Shown: positions 1 through 7,047 of the stretch, piece after piece
Layout: every line of letters starts with the position of its first letter
Position numbering within the stretch: the first letter of the stretch is position 1
Notes under the pieces: model-generated
Told to the model about the DNA's origin: nothing
Seen by the model: the letters and a program-made list of their open reading frames with translations, nothing else
The model's database searches: none
Assembly: GCA_934569045.1 (NCBI GenBank)
Contig: CAKTJX010000038.1
Coordinates: forward strand, 1 to 21,154
Direction: 5' to 3'
Source: an uncultured Oscillospiraceae bacterium
Lineage (GTDB): Bacteria; Bacillota; Clostridia; Oscillospirales; Oscillospiraceae
Length of the DNA stretch: 21,154 nt
Program-made: the position numbers and the translations under genes

Positions 1-1
1 T

Positions 2-77
<76 letters not shown>

Positions 78-84
78 ATAGAAC

Positions 85-110
85 GTCCGGCCAATCGGCT
101 GGGCGTTTTT
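85..110 (+). terminator. Intrinsic terminator of the tRNA-Thr gene
   Basis: An 8-bp stem with G-U pairs (GTCCGGCC at 85-92 against GGCTGGGC at 97-104, loop AATC) is followed by a run of five T at 106-110, eight bases after the tRNA CCA end. The same terminator recurs word for word at 250-275. Confidence 0.8.
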
Positions 111-124
111 GATTCTATGCCGAA

Positions 125-142
125 GAACTGGCGACCTTATCC
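125..142 (-). repeat. Inverted tRNA-Thr fragment (variable loop/T-arm)
   Basis: Positions 125-142 match the reverse complement of tRNA positions 40-57 at 17 of 18 bases (GAACTGGCGACC followed by TTATCC). It cannot be a working tRNA. It shows that tRNA-derived sequence was copied here in inverted orientation, so the stretch between the two terminators is rearranged DNA rather than an ordinary spacer. Confidence 0.55.
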
Positions 143-180
143 CATGCGCGAAGCGCAGATTCAATCCGAGGTCGTAAGGG

Positions 181-207
181 TTCCCAGGAAACGCAGTTTT
201 CTGGGAA
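181..207. other. Strong perfect-type hairpin between tRNA remnants
   Basis: TTCCCAGGAAAC (181-192) and GTTTTCTGGGAA (196-207) are inverted repeats with 11 of 12 positions pairing and a 3-base loop GCA. No T tract follows, so it is not a classical terminator. It lies between the inverted tRNA fragment and the second tRNA 3' end. Its function is unknown. Confidence 0.5.
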
Positions 208-214
208 GCCGGTG

Positions 215-280
215 GCCAGTTCAAATCTGGGGAGCCCCTCCAATAGAACGTCCGGCCAATCGGCTGGGCGTTTTTGATTT
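215..280 (+). repeat. Duplicate of tRNA 3' end plus terminator (tRNA remnant)
   Basis: This copy repeats the tRNA-Thr T-arm (CCAGTTCAAATCTGG at 216-230 equals 51-65). From TCCA onward it also repeats everything through the terminator and trailing GATT (239-279 equals 74-114). The eight bases in between differ (GGAGCCCC instead of CTAGCAGC), so the acceptor strand belonged to another tRNA or has changed. No matching 5' half with acceptor GGGGCTC is visible upstream, so this is not an intact tRNA. It may be the residue of a tandem tRNA array or an integration-site scar. Confidence 0.65.
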
Positions 281-291
281 ATAGTATATTT

Positions 292-333
292 CCCCCAGCG
301 CTGTGTTGAAGGACACACCGCTGGGGGATTTTT
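292..333 (+). terminator. Strong intrinsic terminator hairpin
   Basis: CCCCCAGCG with CTGTGT (292-306) pairs with ACACACCGCTGGGGG (313-327) to form a long GC-rich stem, followed by ATTTTT (328-333). It is a second terminator downstream of the tRNA remnant and insulates the following region. The other strand lacks a comparable T run. Confidence 0.75.
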
Positions 334-370
334 GCGTTGTAAACCCGGTTGAACGCATAACAGCAAGGGC

Positions 371-419
371 CCCCAAACCTTCCCTTTGGGCGGTGCGTCG
401 CGCAAGGGGAAGGTTGGGG
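371..419. repeat. REP-like intergenic hairpin element
   Basis: CCCCAAACCTTCCCTT (371-386) pairs with AAGGGGAAGGTTGGGG (404-419), apart from one-base bulges, around a GC-rich 17-base loop. There is no T tract. The long imperfect palindrome in a non-coding spacer resembles the REP-type palindromes scattered through Clostridia genomes. Membership of a repeat family is inferred and would need genome-wide matching. Confidence 0.4.
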
Positions 420-450
420 TTTCCCTCCGGGATTATACGTTCTCCTATAA

Positions 451-648
451 CCAACCGAAACATTCCGCCCAGCTGAAGTAAAAGAAAAGTTTTTGCATGA
501 ACAAGCTACTAGGGGACTGTACGAATTCGCCCGGGTATGCAGTCATCTACAGCCGTACAACGTTCAGGATTTCTATGCAGCCAGGCCTGAAAAGTCAGAA
601 TTCGACAAATTCTATAACGCATCGCTCAAGAATAGCACGTATAATTGA
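451..648 (+). pseudogene. Protein-coding remnant, unrecognised (C-terminal fragment?)
   Basis: One frame stays open for 65 codons from the codon after a TAA at 448-450 to the TGA at 646-648. It contains protein-like segments such as EKFLHEQATRGLYEFARVCS and FYAARPEKSEFDKFYNASLK. There is no in-frame ATG or GTG and no ribosome binding site. The only candidate start is a TTG at 493. The aromatic/charged composition looks like genuine protein rather than chance, and the open 5' end suggests the C-terminal end of a gene whose front was lost in the rearranged zone after the tRNA. I do not recognise the family. A chance open frame of this length remains possible. Confidence 0.35.
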
Positions 649-672
649 AAAAATAATATAGAATGGTACAAT
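645..672 (+). promoter_or_regulatory. Sigma-A promoter of the AraC-type gene
   Basis: TTGAAA (645-650) and TACAAT (667-672) are separated by 16 bases in AT-rich DNA, 46 bases before the start codon at 719. The -35 box overlaps the stop codon of the upstream remnant. Confidence 0.65.
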
Positions 673-718
673 AACAAAAGAGAAACGCAAGACAGAAATC
701 CAACAAGGAGGCCCACCC

Positions 719-1606
719 ATGGAACCGATCTATTCCAACTATTCCCCAACCTTTCTCTATGCGGATAAATACCGATTTCCCAGGGAATGGGTGAATGCGG
801 CACAACAGATTCCCTATTGTATGCTGCGCTATATCTGCTCTGGCTCCGCGGTGTTTACGGTGGATGATCAGAGCTATACCGTCCAGGCGGGGGATGTATT
901 CTATATTCCCCAGGGCAGTTATCTCTACTGCGCCGCTCAGGAGGAGATCGTGTTCATCAGCGTGCGCTTTATTGACTCTGTTCAGCTTCAGGATGAGGAT
1001 ATGCTGAATCACCTGTGGAGTATTCATCAGCTCTACCACTTCCAGCAGGACAGCCGTATGCGGCAGCTGTTTGAGAGCATGTATGAGGCCGCGGTGTCCC
1101 GGACGAAATACAAGCGCCTGGAGACCAGAGGCTACCTGAACCTGATCGTGGCAGCCATCGCCCAGGTATCCTCTACAGTGGAGGAGCCCAGGGAGACGGT
1201 GGAGGCGGAGCGGGAGCTGATGGAATCTATGGCGGATATGAAGCGAATCCGTCACCGGGCCATGGCCTCCGACAAAAAGTCGGACCCGCGGGTTCAGGCC
1301 CTGGTGGATTATATCACCCTCCACCCGGAGGCCAACCTGAGCCGGGAGGAGATGTGCCGGATGTGCGATGTCAGCGAAAGCACCCTGCGCCGTCTGTTCA
1401 AGACCTATATGGGCAAAAGCATCTACGAGTTTACCAAGGATACCAAGATGCTCTATGCCGCCCACCTGCTTACAACGACCAATATTTCCATTTCGGAGAT
1501 TGGCTATCAGCTGGGCTATGAATCCCCAAGCTATTTCACGAAAACCTTCCGGGATGTGTTCGGCATCAGCCCACAGGAATACCGGAAATGTTCCCATGAA
1601 GCCTAA
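719..1606 (+). CDS. AraC/XylS-family transcriptional regulator
   Basis: A 295-residue protein with the usual two-part AraC layout. An N-terminal cupin-like sensor (about residues 25-85, with AGDVFYIPQGS) would bind a small molecule. A C-terminal double helix-turn-helix DNA-binding domain (about 194-290) carries the first helix pair around SREEMCRMCDVSESTLRRLF and the family signature ISEIGYQLGYESPSYFTKTF...GISPQEYRK. The start is set by AAGGAGG at 705-711, seven bases before ATG. It sits directly upstream of, and in the same direction as, a sugar ABC transporter and an oxidoreductase, so it is probably their local activator responding to the imported sugar or a metabolite of it. The inducer cannot be read from the sequence. 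The family assignment is firm. Confidence 0.93.
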   Translation: MEPIYSNYSPTFLYADKYRFPREWVNAAQQIPYCMLRYICSGSAVFTVDDQSYTVQAGDVFYIPQGSYLYCAAQEEIVFISVRFIDSVQLQDEDMLNHLWSIHQLYHFQQDSRMRQLFESMYEAAVSRTKYKRLETRGYLNLIVAAIAQVSSTVEEPRETVEAERELMESMADMKRIRHRAMASDKKSDPRVQALVDYITLHPEANLSREEMCRMCDVSESTLRRLFKTYMGKSIYEFTKDTKMLYAAHLLTTTNISISEIGYQLGYESPSYFTKTFRDVFGISPQEYRKCSHEA

Positions 1607-1710
1607 GGCTTTTTGTGAAAATCAACAAAAAACGTGCACTGATTTTGTGCATAATGTAAATTACCGATTACAAAGTGATCGAATCGTTATAGTTTTGGAA
1701 TGATAGTGTG

Positions 1711-1740
1711 TTGCGCGAGGGGTTCCGGATTTTGTACAAT
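1711..1740 (+). promoter_or_regulatory. Promoter of the ABC transporter operon, with possible AraC site
   Basis: TTGCGC (1711-1716) and TACAAT (1735-1740) are 18 bases apart. The weak -35 box is what one expects of an activator-dependent promoter. Upstream, GTGCACT (1634-1640) and GTGCAT (1647-1652) form a half-direct, half-inverted pair 13 bases apart, which is a candidate regulator site. The promoter call is reasonable; the operator is a guess. Confidence 0.5.
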
Positions 1741-1800
1741 AAAGACACAAAGAAGGGAAGCCCTTCAAAGAGAAAATCAAGGAAATTAGGAGGAAAACAA

Positions 1801-3195
1801 ATGAAAAAGATGATTTGCCTGGCCCTGTCTCTGATTCTGTGCCTGTCGGTTTTTGCCGGCTGCGGTGCAAAAACAGAAACTCCTGCCGCAACCACTGCCG
1901 CCCCTGCCGCCGCCAGCGGCGAGACTCAGGCCGCCGAAACGGAAGCCCAGCCTGAGGAGCTGGAAGGCGAGATTACCTTCTGGCACTCCTTCACCCAGGG
2001 CCCCAGAATGGAAAAGATTCAGGCTGCCGCGGATGCGTTTATGGAACTGCATCCCAAGGTGAAGATCAACATTGAAACCTTCTCCTGGGCTGATTTCTAT
2101 ACCAAGTGGACCACGGGGCTGGCTTCCGGTAATGTGCCTGATATCAGCAGTACGGTTGCATCCCAGCTTGTGGAAATGATCGATGCGGATGCAGTGATGC
2201 CCGTTGATAATCTGATCGACAGCATCGGCCGTGATCGCTTCTTGCCGAATGCCCTGCGGGAAATGACCGCATCCGATGGAAACTGCTATGGTGTTCCCCT
2301 CTACATGAACACCGAGGCAATGTGGTATCGCAAGGACCTGCTAGAAAAGTACAATCTGGAAGTTCCTACCACTTGGGAAGAGATGTACCAGGCCGCTAAG
2401 ATCATCACCGAAGGTGAGAACGGGGAGGCCTACGGTGCCGCAATGCCCATGGGCACCAATGATATGCTGGCGACCCGCTGGCTGCACCTGTATGTGCGCA
2501 GCGCAGGCGAGACTCTGATCACGGAAGACGGAAAGGCAAATCTGACCAGTCAGACCGCCATTGACGGCATCAACTATTGGGTCAAGGTCTTTAAGGATTG
2601 TTCCCCCGCGGACGCTATGAACTATAATACGCTGGATGAAGCAACCCTCTACTATCAGGGCAAGCTGTGCTTTGACTTCAATACTGGTTTCCACATCAGC
2701 GGTGTTGCCGCAAACAGACCGGACCTGATGGATCAGATCGATTGCGCTCCGATCCCCCGCATCAATTCCGGTGACCCCGAAGTTGGCTGTGAAACGAATA
2801 CAACACCTCTTGTTATCTGGAAGAACTCCAAACACCCGGAAATCTGTGAGGAATTCATTAAGTTCTTCTATGAAGAGGATCGCTATGTTGACTTCCTGCT
2901 GTCTGTCCCTGTCGGCATGATGTCTGGTTTGAAGGGTGTTACGGATAGTGCGACCTATCAGGCGAATGAAACTGTCCAGCAGTTCCAGCATGCCGATCAG
3001 GTTCTGAATCAGATGCTCGATGGCAGCACCTCTATTGGTATGGAATATGGCCCCAGAGCAGAGGCCGGCCTGTTGACTTCCCAGCGCGTCATTGAGAAGA
3101 TGTTCCAGGACATTATTATCAACGGTACAGACGTGGAGAAGGCTGCTCAGTCTGCCGAAAAGCAGCTGAATGATCTTTTCGAGTCAATCGGCTAA
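1801..3195 (+). CDS. Sugar ABC transporter solute-binding lipoprotein (family 1)
   Basis: A 464-residue extracellular substrate-binding protein for a carbohydrate importer. The start at 1801 is chosen over upstream in-frame starts because AGGAGG precedes it and it yields a proper lipoprotein signal: charged MKK, hydrophobic stretch, lipobox VFAGC with the acylated Cys at residue 21. An Ala/Thr/Glu/Pro-rich tether (about 22-52) leads to the binding fold, which opens with EITFWHSF and contains the typical YGVPLYMNTEAMWYRKDLLE segment of CUT1-type binding proteins. Two permease genes follow immediately, separated by a hairpin likely to favour accumulation of this mRNA segment. The substrate is not identifiable; mono- or oligosaccharides are expected. 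Confidence 0.92.
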   Translation: MKKMICLALSLILCLSVFAGCGAKTETPAATTAAPAAASGETQAAETEAQPEELEGEITFWHSFTQGPRMEKIQAAADAFMELHPKVKINIETFSWADFYTKWTTGLASGNVPDISSTVASQLVEMIDADAVMPVDNLIDSIGRDRFLPNALREMTASDGNCYGVPLYMNTEAMWYRKDLLEKYNLEVPTTWEEMYQAAKIITEGENGEAYGAAMPMGTNDMLATRWLHLYVRSAGETLITEDGKANLTSQTAIDGINYWVKVFKDCSPADAMNYNTLDEATLYYQGKLCFDFNTGFHISGVAANRPDLMDQIDCAPIPRINSGDPEVGCETNTTPLVIWKNSKHPEICEEFIKFFYEEDRYVDFLLSVPVGMMSGLKGVTDSATYQANETVQQFQHADQVLNQMLDGSTSIGMEYGPRAEAGLLTSQRVIEKMFQDIIINGTDVEKAAQSAEKQLNDLFESIG

Positions 3196-3208
3196 TCGTA
3201 ATAAGATC

Positions 3209-3232
3209 AGTGGCGGGGAGTTCCCCGCCACT
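3209..3232 (+). other. Intercistronic hairpin between binding protein and permeases
   Basis: AGTGGCGGGG (3209-3218) and CCCCGCCACT (3223-3232) form a perfect 10-bp stem with loop AGTT, 14 bases after the binding-protein stop codon. No T tract follows, so it is unlikely to be a full terminator. Such hairpins often stabilise the upstream segment and give excess binding protein over permease. Confidence 0.7.
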
Positions 3233-3285
3233 CCCTACGAATGGCACAAAATCGCCGCATATTATCATCACAAAGGAGGAAAAAC

Positions 3286-4188
3286 ATGGAAAAAACGTCG
3301 AACCGACTGAAACGTATCATGCGTTCCGGTGTGTGGTTTGTGGTTCCGGCGATCCTTGTGATCGGTCTGCTACTGCTGTATCCTGTGGGCTCCAGCATCT
3401 TTTACAGCTTCACATCAAAACACCTGATCAAAGCCAACTGGAAATGGGTAGGCCTGAAGAACTATGCAGCGATCTTATCAGACAGCGACTTTTGGCATTC
3501 CCTGTTGACAAATATTAAGTGGACGGTTACATCCCTGTTCTGCCAGCTCGTTGTTGGATTTTCCGCCGCAATGGCGCTGGAACGGATTAAAAAGGCAAAG
3601 GGTCTGTATCGGACATTGCTGATTGTACCCTGGGCGTTTCCGTCTATTGTCATTGCGCTGTCCTGGAAATGGATTTTGAACGGCGTATCCGGTTTCCTAC
3701 CTCATTTGCTGGTAAAGCTGGGGATTTGTCAGACGCTTCCACAGTTCTTAACCAGCGGGAATGCGGCTTTCTGGACGCTGGTATTTATCAACACCTGGTT
3801 TGGCGCACCGCTTATTATGGTCAATGTAGTTTCTGCCCTACAGACGGTGCCCAAAGATCAATATGAGGCCGCACAGATCGACGGCGCCTCTTCGTTTCAG
3901 TCATTTTTGCACATTACGGTTCCGCATATCAAGACGGTTGTTGGACTGCTGGTAGTTCTGCGAACCATTTGGGTGTTCAACAGCTTTGACATGATCTACC
4001 TGATTACTGGCGGCGGGCCAGGCGGCGCGACGGAAACGGTGCCGATCTACGCCTATAATATTGGTTGGGGATTGAAGCAGCTTGGCAAATCTTCGGCAGT
4101 GACCGTAATTTTGCTTGGCTTCCTGCTGATTGTCTGCTCTATGTATTTCCGTATTCTGAATAAGTGGGAGAAGGAGGACAACGGATGA
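3286..4188 (+). CDS. Sugar ABC transporter permease (MalF/UgpA type)
   Basis: A 300-residue integral membrane protein, one half of the importer's transmembrane channel. The start at 3286 follows AAAGGAGG; an ATG 45 bases earlier in the same frame has no ribosome binding site. The first membrane segment (about residues 17-40, VWFVVPAILVIGLLLLYPVG) is followed by several others. The EAA loop that contacts the ATPase is clear near residue 194 (EAAQIDGASSFQSFLHITVP). The stop codon overlaps the start of the second permease (ATGA), indicating translational coupling. It should act as a heterodimer with that neighbour. No ATPase gene is present in this operon. Confidence 0.92.
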   Translation: MEKTSNRLKRIMRSGVWFVVPAILVIGLLLLYPVGSSIFYSFTSKHLIKANWKWVGLKNYAAILSDSDFWHSLLTNIKWTVTSLFCQLVVGFSAAMALERIKKAKGLYRTLLIVPWAFPSIVIALSWKWILNGVSGFLPHLLVKLGICQTLPQFLTSGNAAFWTLVFINTWFGAPLIMVNVVSALQTVPKDQYEAAQIDGASSFQSFLHITVPHIKTVVGLLVVLRTIWVFNSFDMIYLITGGGPGGATETVPIYAYNIGWGLKQLGKSSAVTVILLGFLLIVCSMYFRILNKWEKEDNG

Positions 4189-5030
4189 AAAAAGGCAAAC
4201 GTTTGAAGCGGGGCTGGTTCAGTGGTGCTGTTAGTTATGTATACCTGACAATCCTTGCCTTGATTGCGATATTTCCGCTGGTATGGATTCTGTCCTCTTC
4301 TCTGAAAGGAAAGGGCGAACTTGTTTCCAACCCCTTAGCACTGATCCCGCAAGCAGTAACGTTTGAGAATTATGAGGTTGTTTTTTCCCAGATGGGTTTC
4401 GGTACAAATGTGCTGAACAGCATCCTGGTAGCCGGGGCAACAACGCTGATTGCAATTGTGATTTCCTGTCTGGGTGCGTATGGCATTGTTCGCTTCATGC
4501 CGAGACTTGGAAATGTCATTACCCGTGTGCTGATTACAACCTATATGTTCCCGGCAATTCTGCTGGCAATTCCTTATTCCGTGATTATGGGAAAAGCGGG
4601 ACTGATGAACAGTCGCATCGGTTTGATCATTGTGTATATGACTTTTTCGGTGCCCTACGCGGTTTGGCTTCTGGTTGGCTTCTTTAAGACGGTTCCGTTG
4701 GAGATTGAAGAGGCAGCCAGAGTCGATGGCGCAACAAAGATGCAGGCGTTTATCAAGGTTGTGGTGCCAATTGTGGCACCGGGAATTGTGGCAGTGGCAA
4801 TTTACACCTTTATCAATGCCTGGAATGAGTTCCTGTACTCCCTTATTTTGATCAACAGCAGCTCGAAAATGACGGTAGCGGTAGCACTGAAATCGTTGGA
4901 AGGGCAAGAGGTATTGGATTGGGGCGTTATGATGGCTGCCTCCGCTGTTGTAGTCATTCCCTCTGTGATTTTCTTTATGCTGATTCAGAAGAGAATTGCC
5001 GGAGGGCTGGCTCAGGGCTCTATTAAGTAA
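4185..5030 (+). CDS. Sugar ABC transporter permease (MalG/UgpE type)
   Basis: A 281-residue inner-membrane permease, partner of the preceding gene. The start at 4185 overlaps the upstream stop (ATGA) and is served by AAGGAGGA at 4171-4178; an in-frame ATG at 4164 is less well placed. The protein begins with a basic N-terminus and a membrane segment (YLTILALIAIFPLVWILSSS). It carries the EAA motif near residues 174-195 (EIEEAARVDGATKMQAFIKV) and ends in IAGGLAQGSIK, the usual tail of MalG-type CUT1 permeases. Together with the binding lipoprotein it makes a complete importer except for the ATPase, which Firmicutes often share among several importers (MsmK/UgpC type). Confidence 0.92.
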   Translation: MKKGKRLKRGWFSGAVSYVYLTILALIAIFPLVWILSSSLKGKGELVSNPLALIPQAVTFENYEVVFSQMGFGTNVLNSILVAGATTLIAIVISCLGAYGIVRFMPRLGNVITRVLITTYMFPAILLAIPYSVIMGKAGLMNSRIGLIIVYMTFSVPYAVWLLVGFFKTVPLEIEEAARVDGATKMQAFIKVVVPIVAPGIVAVAIYTFINAWNEFLYSLILINSSSKMTVAVALKSLEGQEVLDWGVMMAASAVVVIPSVIFFMLIQKRIAGGLAQGSIK

Positions 5031-5078
5031 AAAGCAAAAGGAATCCGCTTGTGCGGAAAAATTTGAAGGAGTGTTTCT

Positions 5079-6185
5079 ATGAAATCCATTGGCTATGCAA
5101 TTGTTGGCACGGGTTACTTCGGGGCCGAATTAGGACGTATTTTGGAAACGATTGATGGCGCAAAACTTGTGGCGGTGCTGGACCCGGAGAACGGAGAAAC
5201 CATCGCAAAGGAACTGAAATGCGATGTGGAGACAGACCTGGATGTTCTCTGCGCTCGCCCGGATGTAGATGCCGTCATTGTGGCAACGCCGAACTATCTG
5301 CATAAAGAGCCTGTGCTGGCAGCGGCACGTCACGGCAAGAATGTATTCTGTGAGAAACCCATCGCCTTGAGCTATGCGGACTGCGACGAGATGGTTCGGG
5401 CCTGTGAAGCGGCAGGTGTCGTCTTTATGGCTGGCCATGTTATGAACTTCTTTAATGGTGTACGGCACGCAAAGAAGCTTATTAACGAGGGGAAAATTGG
5501 CAAGGTTCTCTATTGCCACTCTGCAAGAAACGGCTGGGAGCAGATGCAGCCCAGCGTAAGCTGGAAAAAGATTCGAGCAAAGTCCGGTGGCCACCTGTAC
5601 CATCATATTCACGAGTTGGACTGCATCCAGTTCATTATGGGCCCTGCAACAGAGGTGACCATGACAGGCGGCAATGTGGCCCACAAAGGCGAGCATTTCG
5701 GAGACGAGGACGATATGCTGTTCCTGAATCTGCAATTTGGCAATAACACTTATGCCGTTGTAGAGTATGGCTCCGCTTTCCGTTGGAGTGAACACTATCT
5801 GCTGATTCAAGGTACAGAGGGGGCCATCCGCCTAGACATGAAGGATACGGGAATGACGGTGAGAACACCCCAGGGCGAGGAACATTACCTGCTGCATAGA
5901 ACAAAGGAAGAGGACGATGACCGCACTCTGACTTATAACACCAAGATGGAGATGGATGGCGCTGTCCTTTACGGGAAGCCCGGAAAGAAACCTCCACTGT
6001 GGCTCCATGGCATCATGGAAGAAGAGATGAAATTCTTCAACGGCATCATGCACGGCGAGCCCGTGACCGACGAATTCAAGAACCTCTTAAACGGCAAGGC
6101 GGCCCGGGATGCCATCGCCACCGCTGATGCGGCGACCCTCTCCCTGAAGGAAGATCGCAAGGTCAAGATCTCCGAAATCAAATAA
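5079..6185 (+). CDS. Gfo/Idh/MocA-family NAD(P)-dependent oxidoreductase
   Basis: A 368-residue cytoplasmic enzyme with the layout of sugar/inositol dehydrogenases. The N-terminal Rossmann domain carries the dinucleotide loop VGTGYFG (residues 9-15) and the motif CEKP (91-94), whose Lys93 is the usual catalytic lysine. The C-terminal alpha/beta domain carries GGHLYHHIHELD, with His178 and Asp181 in the positions of the family's catalytic His and Asp. The start follows a GAAGGAG site. Lying 48 bases after the second permease and before a terminator, it is the catabolic gene of the operon and probably oxidises, reduces or epimerises the imported sugar. Family members act on many substrates, so none can be named. 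Confidence 0.9.
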   Translation: MKSIGYAIVGTGYFGAELGRILETIDGAKLVAVLDPENGETIAKELKCDVETDLDVLCARPDVDAVIVATPNYLHKEPVLAAARHGKNVFCEKPIALSYADCDEMVRACEAAGVVFMAGHVMNFFNGVRHAKKLINEGKIGKVLYCHSARNGWEQMQPSVSWKKIRAKSGGHLYHHIHELDCIQFIMGPATEVTMTGGNVAHKGEHFGDEDDMLFLNLQFGNNTYAVVEYGSAFRWSEHYLLIQGTEGAIRLDMKDTGMTVRTPQGEEHYLLHRTKEEDDDRTLTYNTKMEMDGAVLYGKPGKKPPLWLHGIMEEEMKFFNGIMHGEPVTDEFKNLLNGKAARDAIATADAATLSLKEDRKVKISEIK

Positions 6186-6209
6186 GCTACTTCTCCTCCT
6201 CAATACAGG

Positions 6210-6251
6210 CAGCCCCGGCAAGAGCCTTTCTTGCCGGGGCTGTCCATTTTT
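6210..6251 (+). terminator. Intrinsic terminator of the sugar operon
   Basis: A perfect 13-bp GC-rich stem (6210-6222 with 6230-6242, arm CAGCCCCGGCAAG) is followed by TCCATTTTT, 24 bases after the oxidoreductase stop. Confidence 0.9.
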
Positions 6252-6255
6252 GCTC

Positions 6256-6284
6256 TTGTAAATCCCGGGGGATTGCGGTAAAAT
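6256..6284 (+). promoter_or_regulatory. Promoter of the DUF554-flippase-HD operon
   Basis: TTGTAA (6256-6261) and TAAAAT (6279-6284) are 17 bases apart, just after the preceding terminator and 29 bases before the next start codon. Confidence 0.6.
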
Positions 6285-6312
6285 AGGCAGAAAACAAAGA
6301 GGAGACCTGCCC

Positions 6313-7029
6313 ATGCCGGGACTTGGAACGATCATCAATACAGCGGCAATTCTTCTTGGCGGCCTTCTGGGTCTGACCTGCGGGAGGTGGCTCAAGAAGG
6401 ATGCCCAGGATGCCCTGTGCAGAACCTGTGGCATTGCTACGATGTTTTTAGGAATTGCCGGAGCCATGGAGGGAATGCTTTCCGTCTCCGGCGGCGGCAT
6501 CGTCAGCGGGAATTCCATGCTGCTGATTCTGTCCCTGGCCCTGGGAGCCCTGATTGGAGAGCTGCTGCGCATCGAAGACCGGTTTGAGGCCCTTGGGGTC
6601 TGGCTCCGGGAGAAAACAGGCAACGCCAAGGACCCCCGATTTGTAGATGCCTTTGTCACGGCCTCCCTGACGGTCTGCATCGGCGCCATGGCCATTGTGG
6701 GGGCCATCCAGGACGGCATCTCTCACGACCCCTCCGTGCTGACGGCCAAAGCGGTGCTGGATCTGATCATTATCATGGTCATGACCAGCTCCATGGGCAA
6801 GGGCTGCGCCTTTTCCGCCCTGCCGGTGGCCCTGTGGCAGGGGAGCATCACGGCGTTGTCCGGCCTGCTGCGTCCTATCCTGACGGACGCCGCCATGGCG
6901 AATCTGTCCATGGTGGGCTCGGTGCTGATCTTCTGCGTGGGCGTCAACCTGGTCTGGGGCAAGCGGCTGAAGGTTGCCAATATGCTGCCCAGCGTCTTCC
7001 TGGCCGCGGTTGCGGCGTTGATTTTTTAA
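6313..7029 (+). CDS. DUF554 family membrane protein
   Basis: A 238-residue polytopic membrane protein of the DUF554 (YdfK/YqgA-like) family. Family hallmarks are the start MPGLGTIINTAAILLGGLLG, the GIATMFLGIAGAMEG segment, and alternating glycine-rich hydrophobic helices through to the C-terminus (about seven predicted). A GAGGAG site lies 9 bases before ATG. The biochemical role of the family is not established; it is usually described as a possible transporter. The next gene starts 18 bases after its stop, so the two are probably co-transcribed, although no functional link with a flippase is known. Confidence 0.85.
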   Translation: MPGLGTIINTAAILLGGLLGLTCGRWLKKDAQDALCRTCGIATMFLGIAGAMEGMLSVSGGGIVSGNSMLLILSLALGALIGELLRIEDRFEALGVWLREKTGNAKDPRFVDAFVTASLTVCIGAMAIVGAIQDGISHDPSVLTAKAVLDLIIIMVMTSSMGKGCAFSALPVALWQGSITALSGLLRPILTDAAMANLSMVGSVLIFCVGVNLVWGKRLKVANMLPSVFLAAVAALIF

Positions 7030-7047
7030 CAGAAACGGAGTCATCCT

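Noticed and set aside
371..419. A CRISPR repeat
   Set aside because: Only one copy is present in the window, with no regular spacing and no cas genes.
626..1597. A 323-codon minus-strand open frame
   Set aside because: It is the shadow of the AraC-type gene, whose plus-strand reading has clear domains, promoter and ribosome site.
1708..1800. An N-terminal extension of the binding lipoprotein from TTG/ATG-like starts
   Set aside because: It would bury the lipoprotein signal and contain the promoter -10 box. AGGAGG directly precedes the ATG at 1801.
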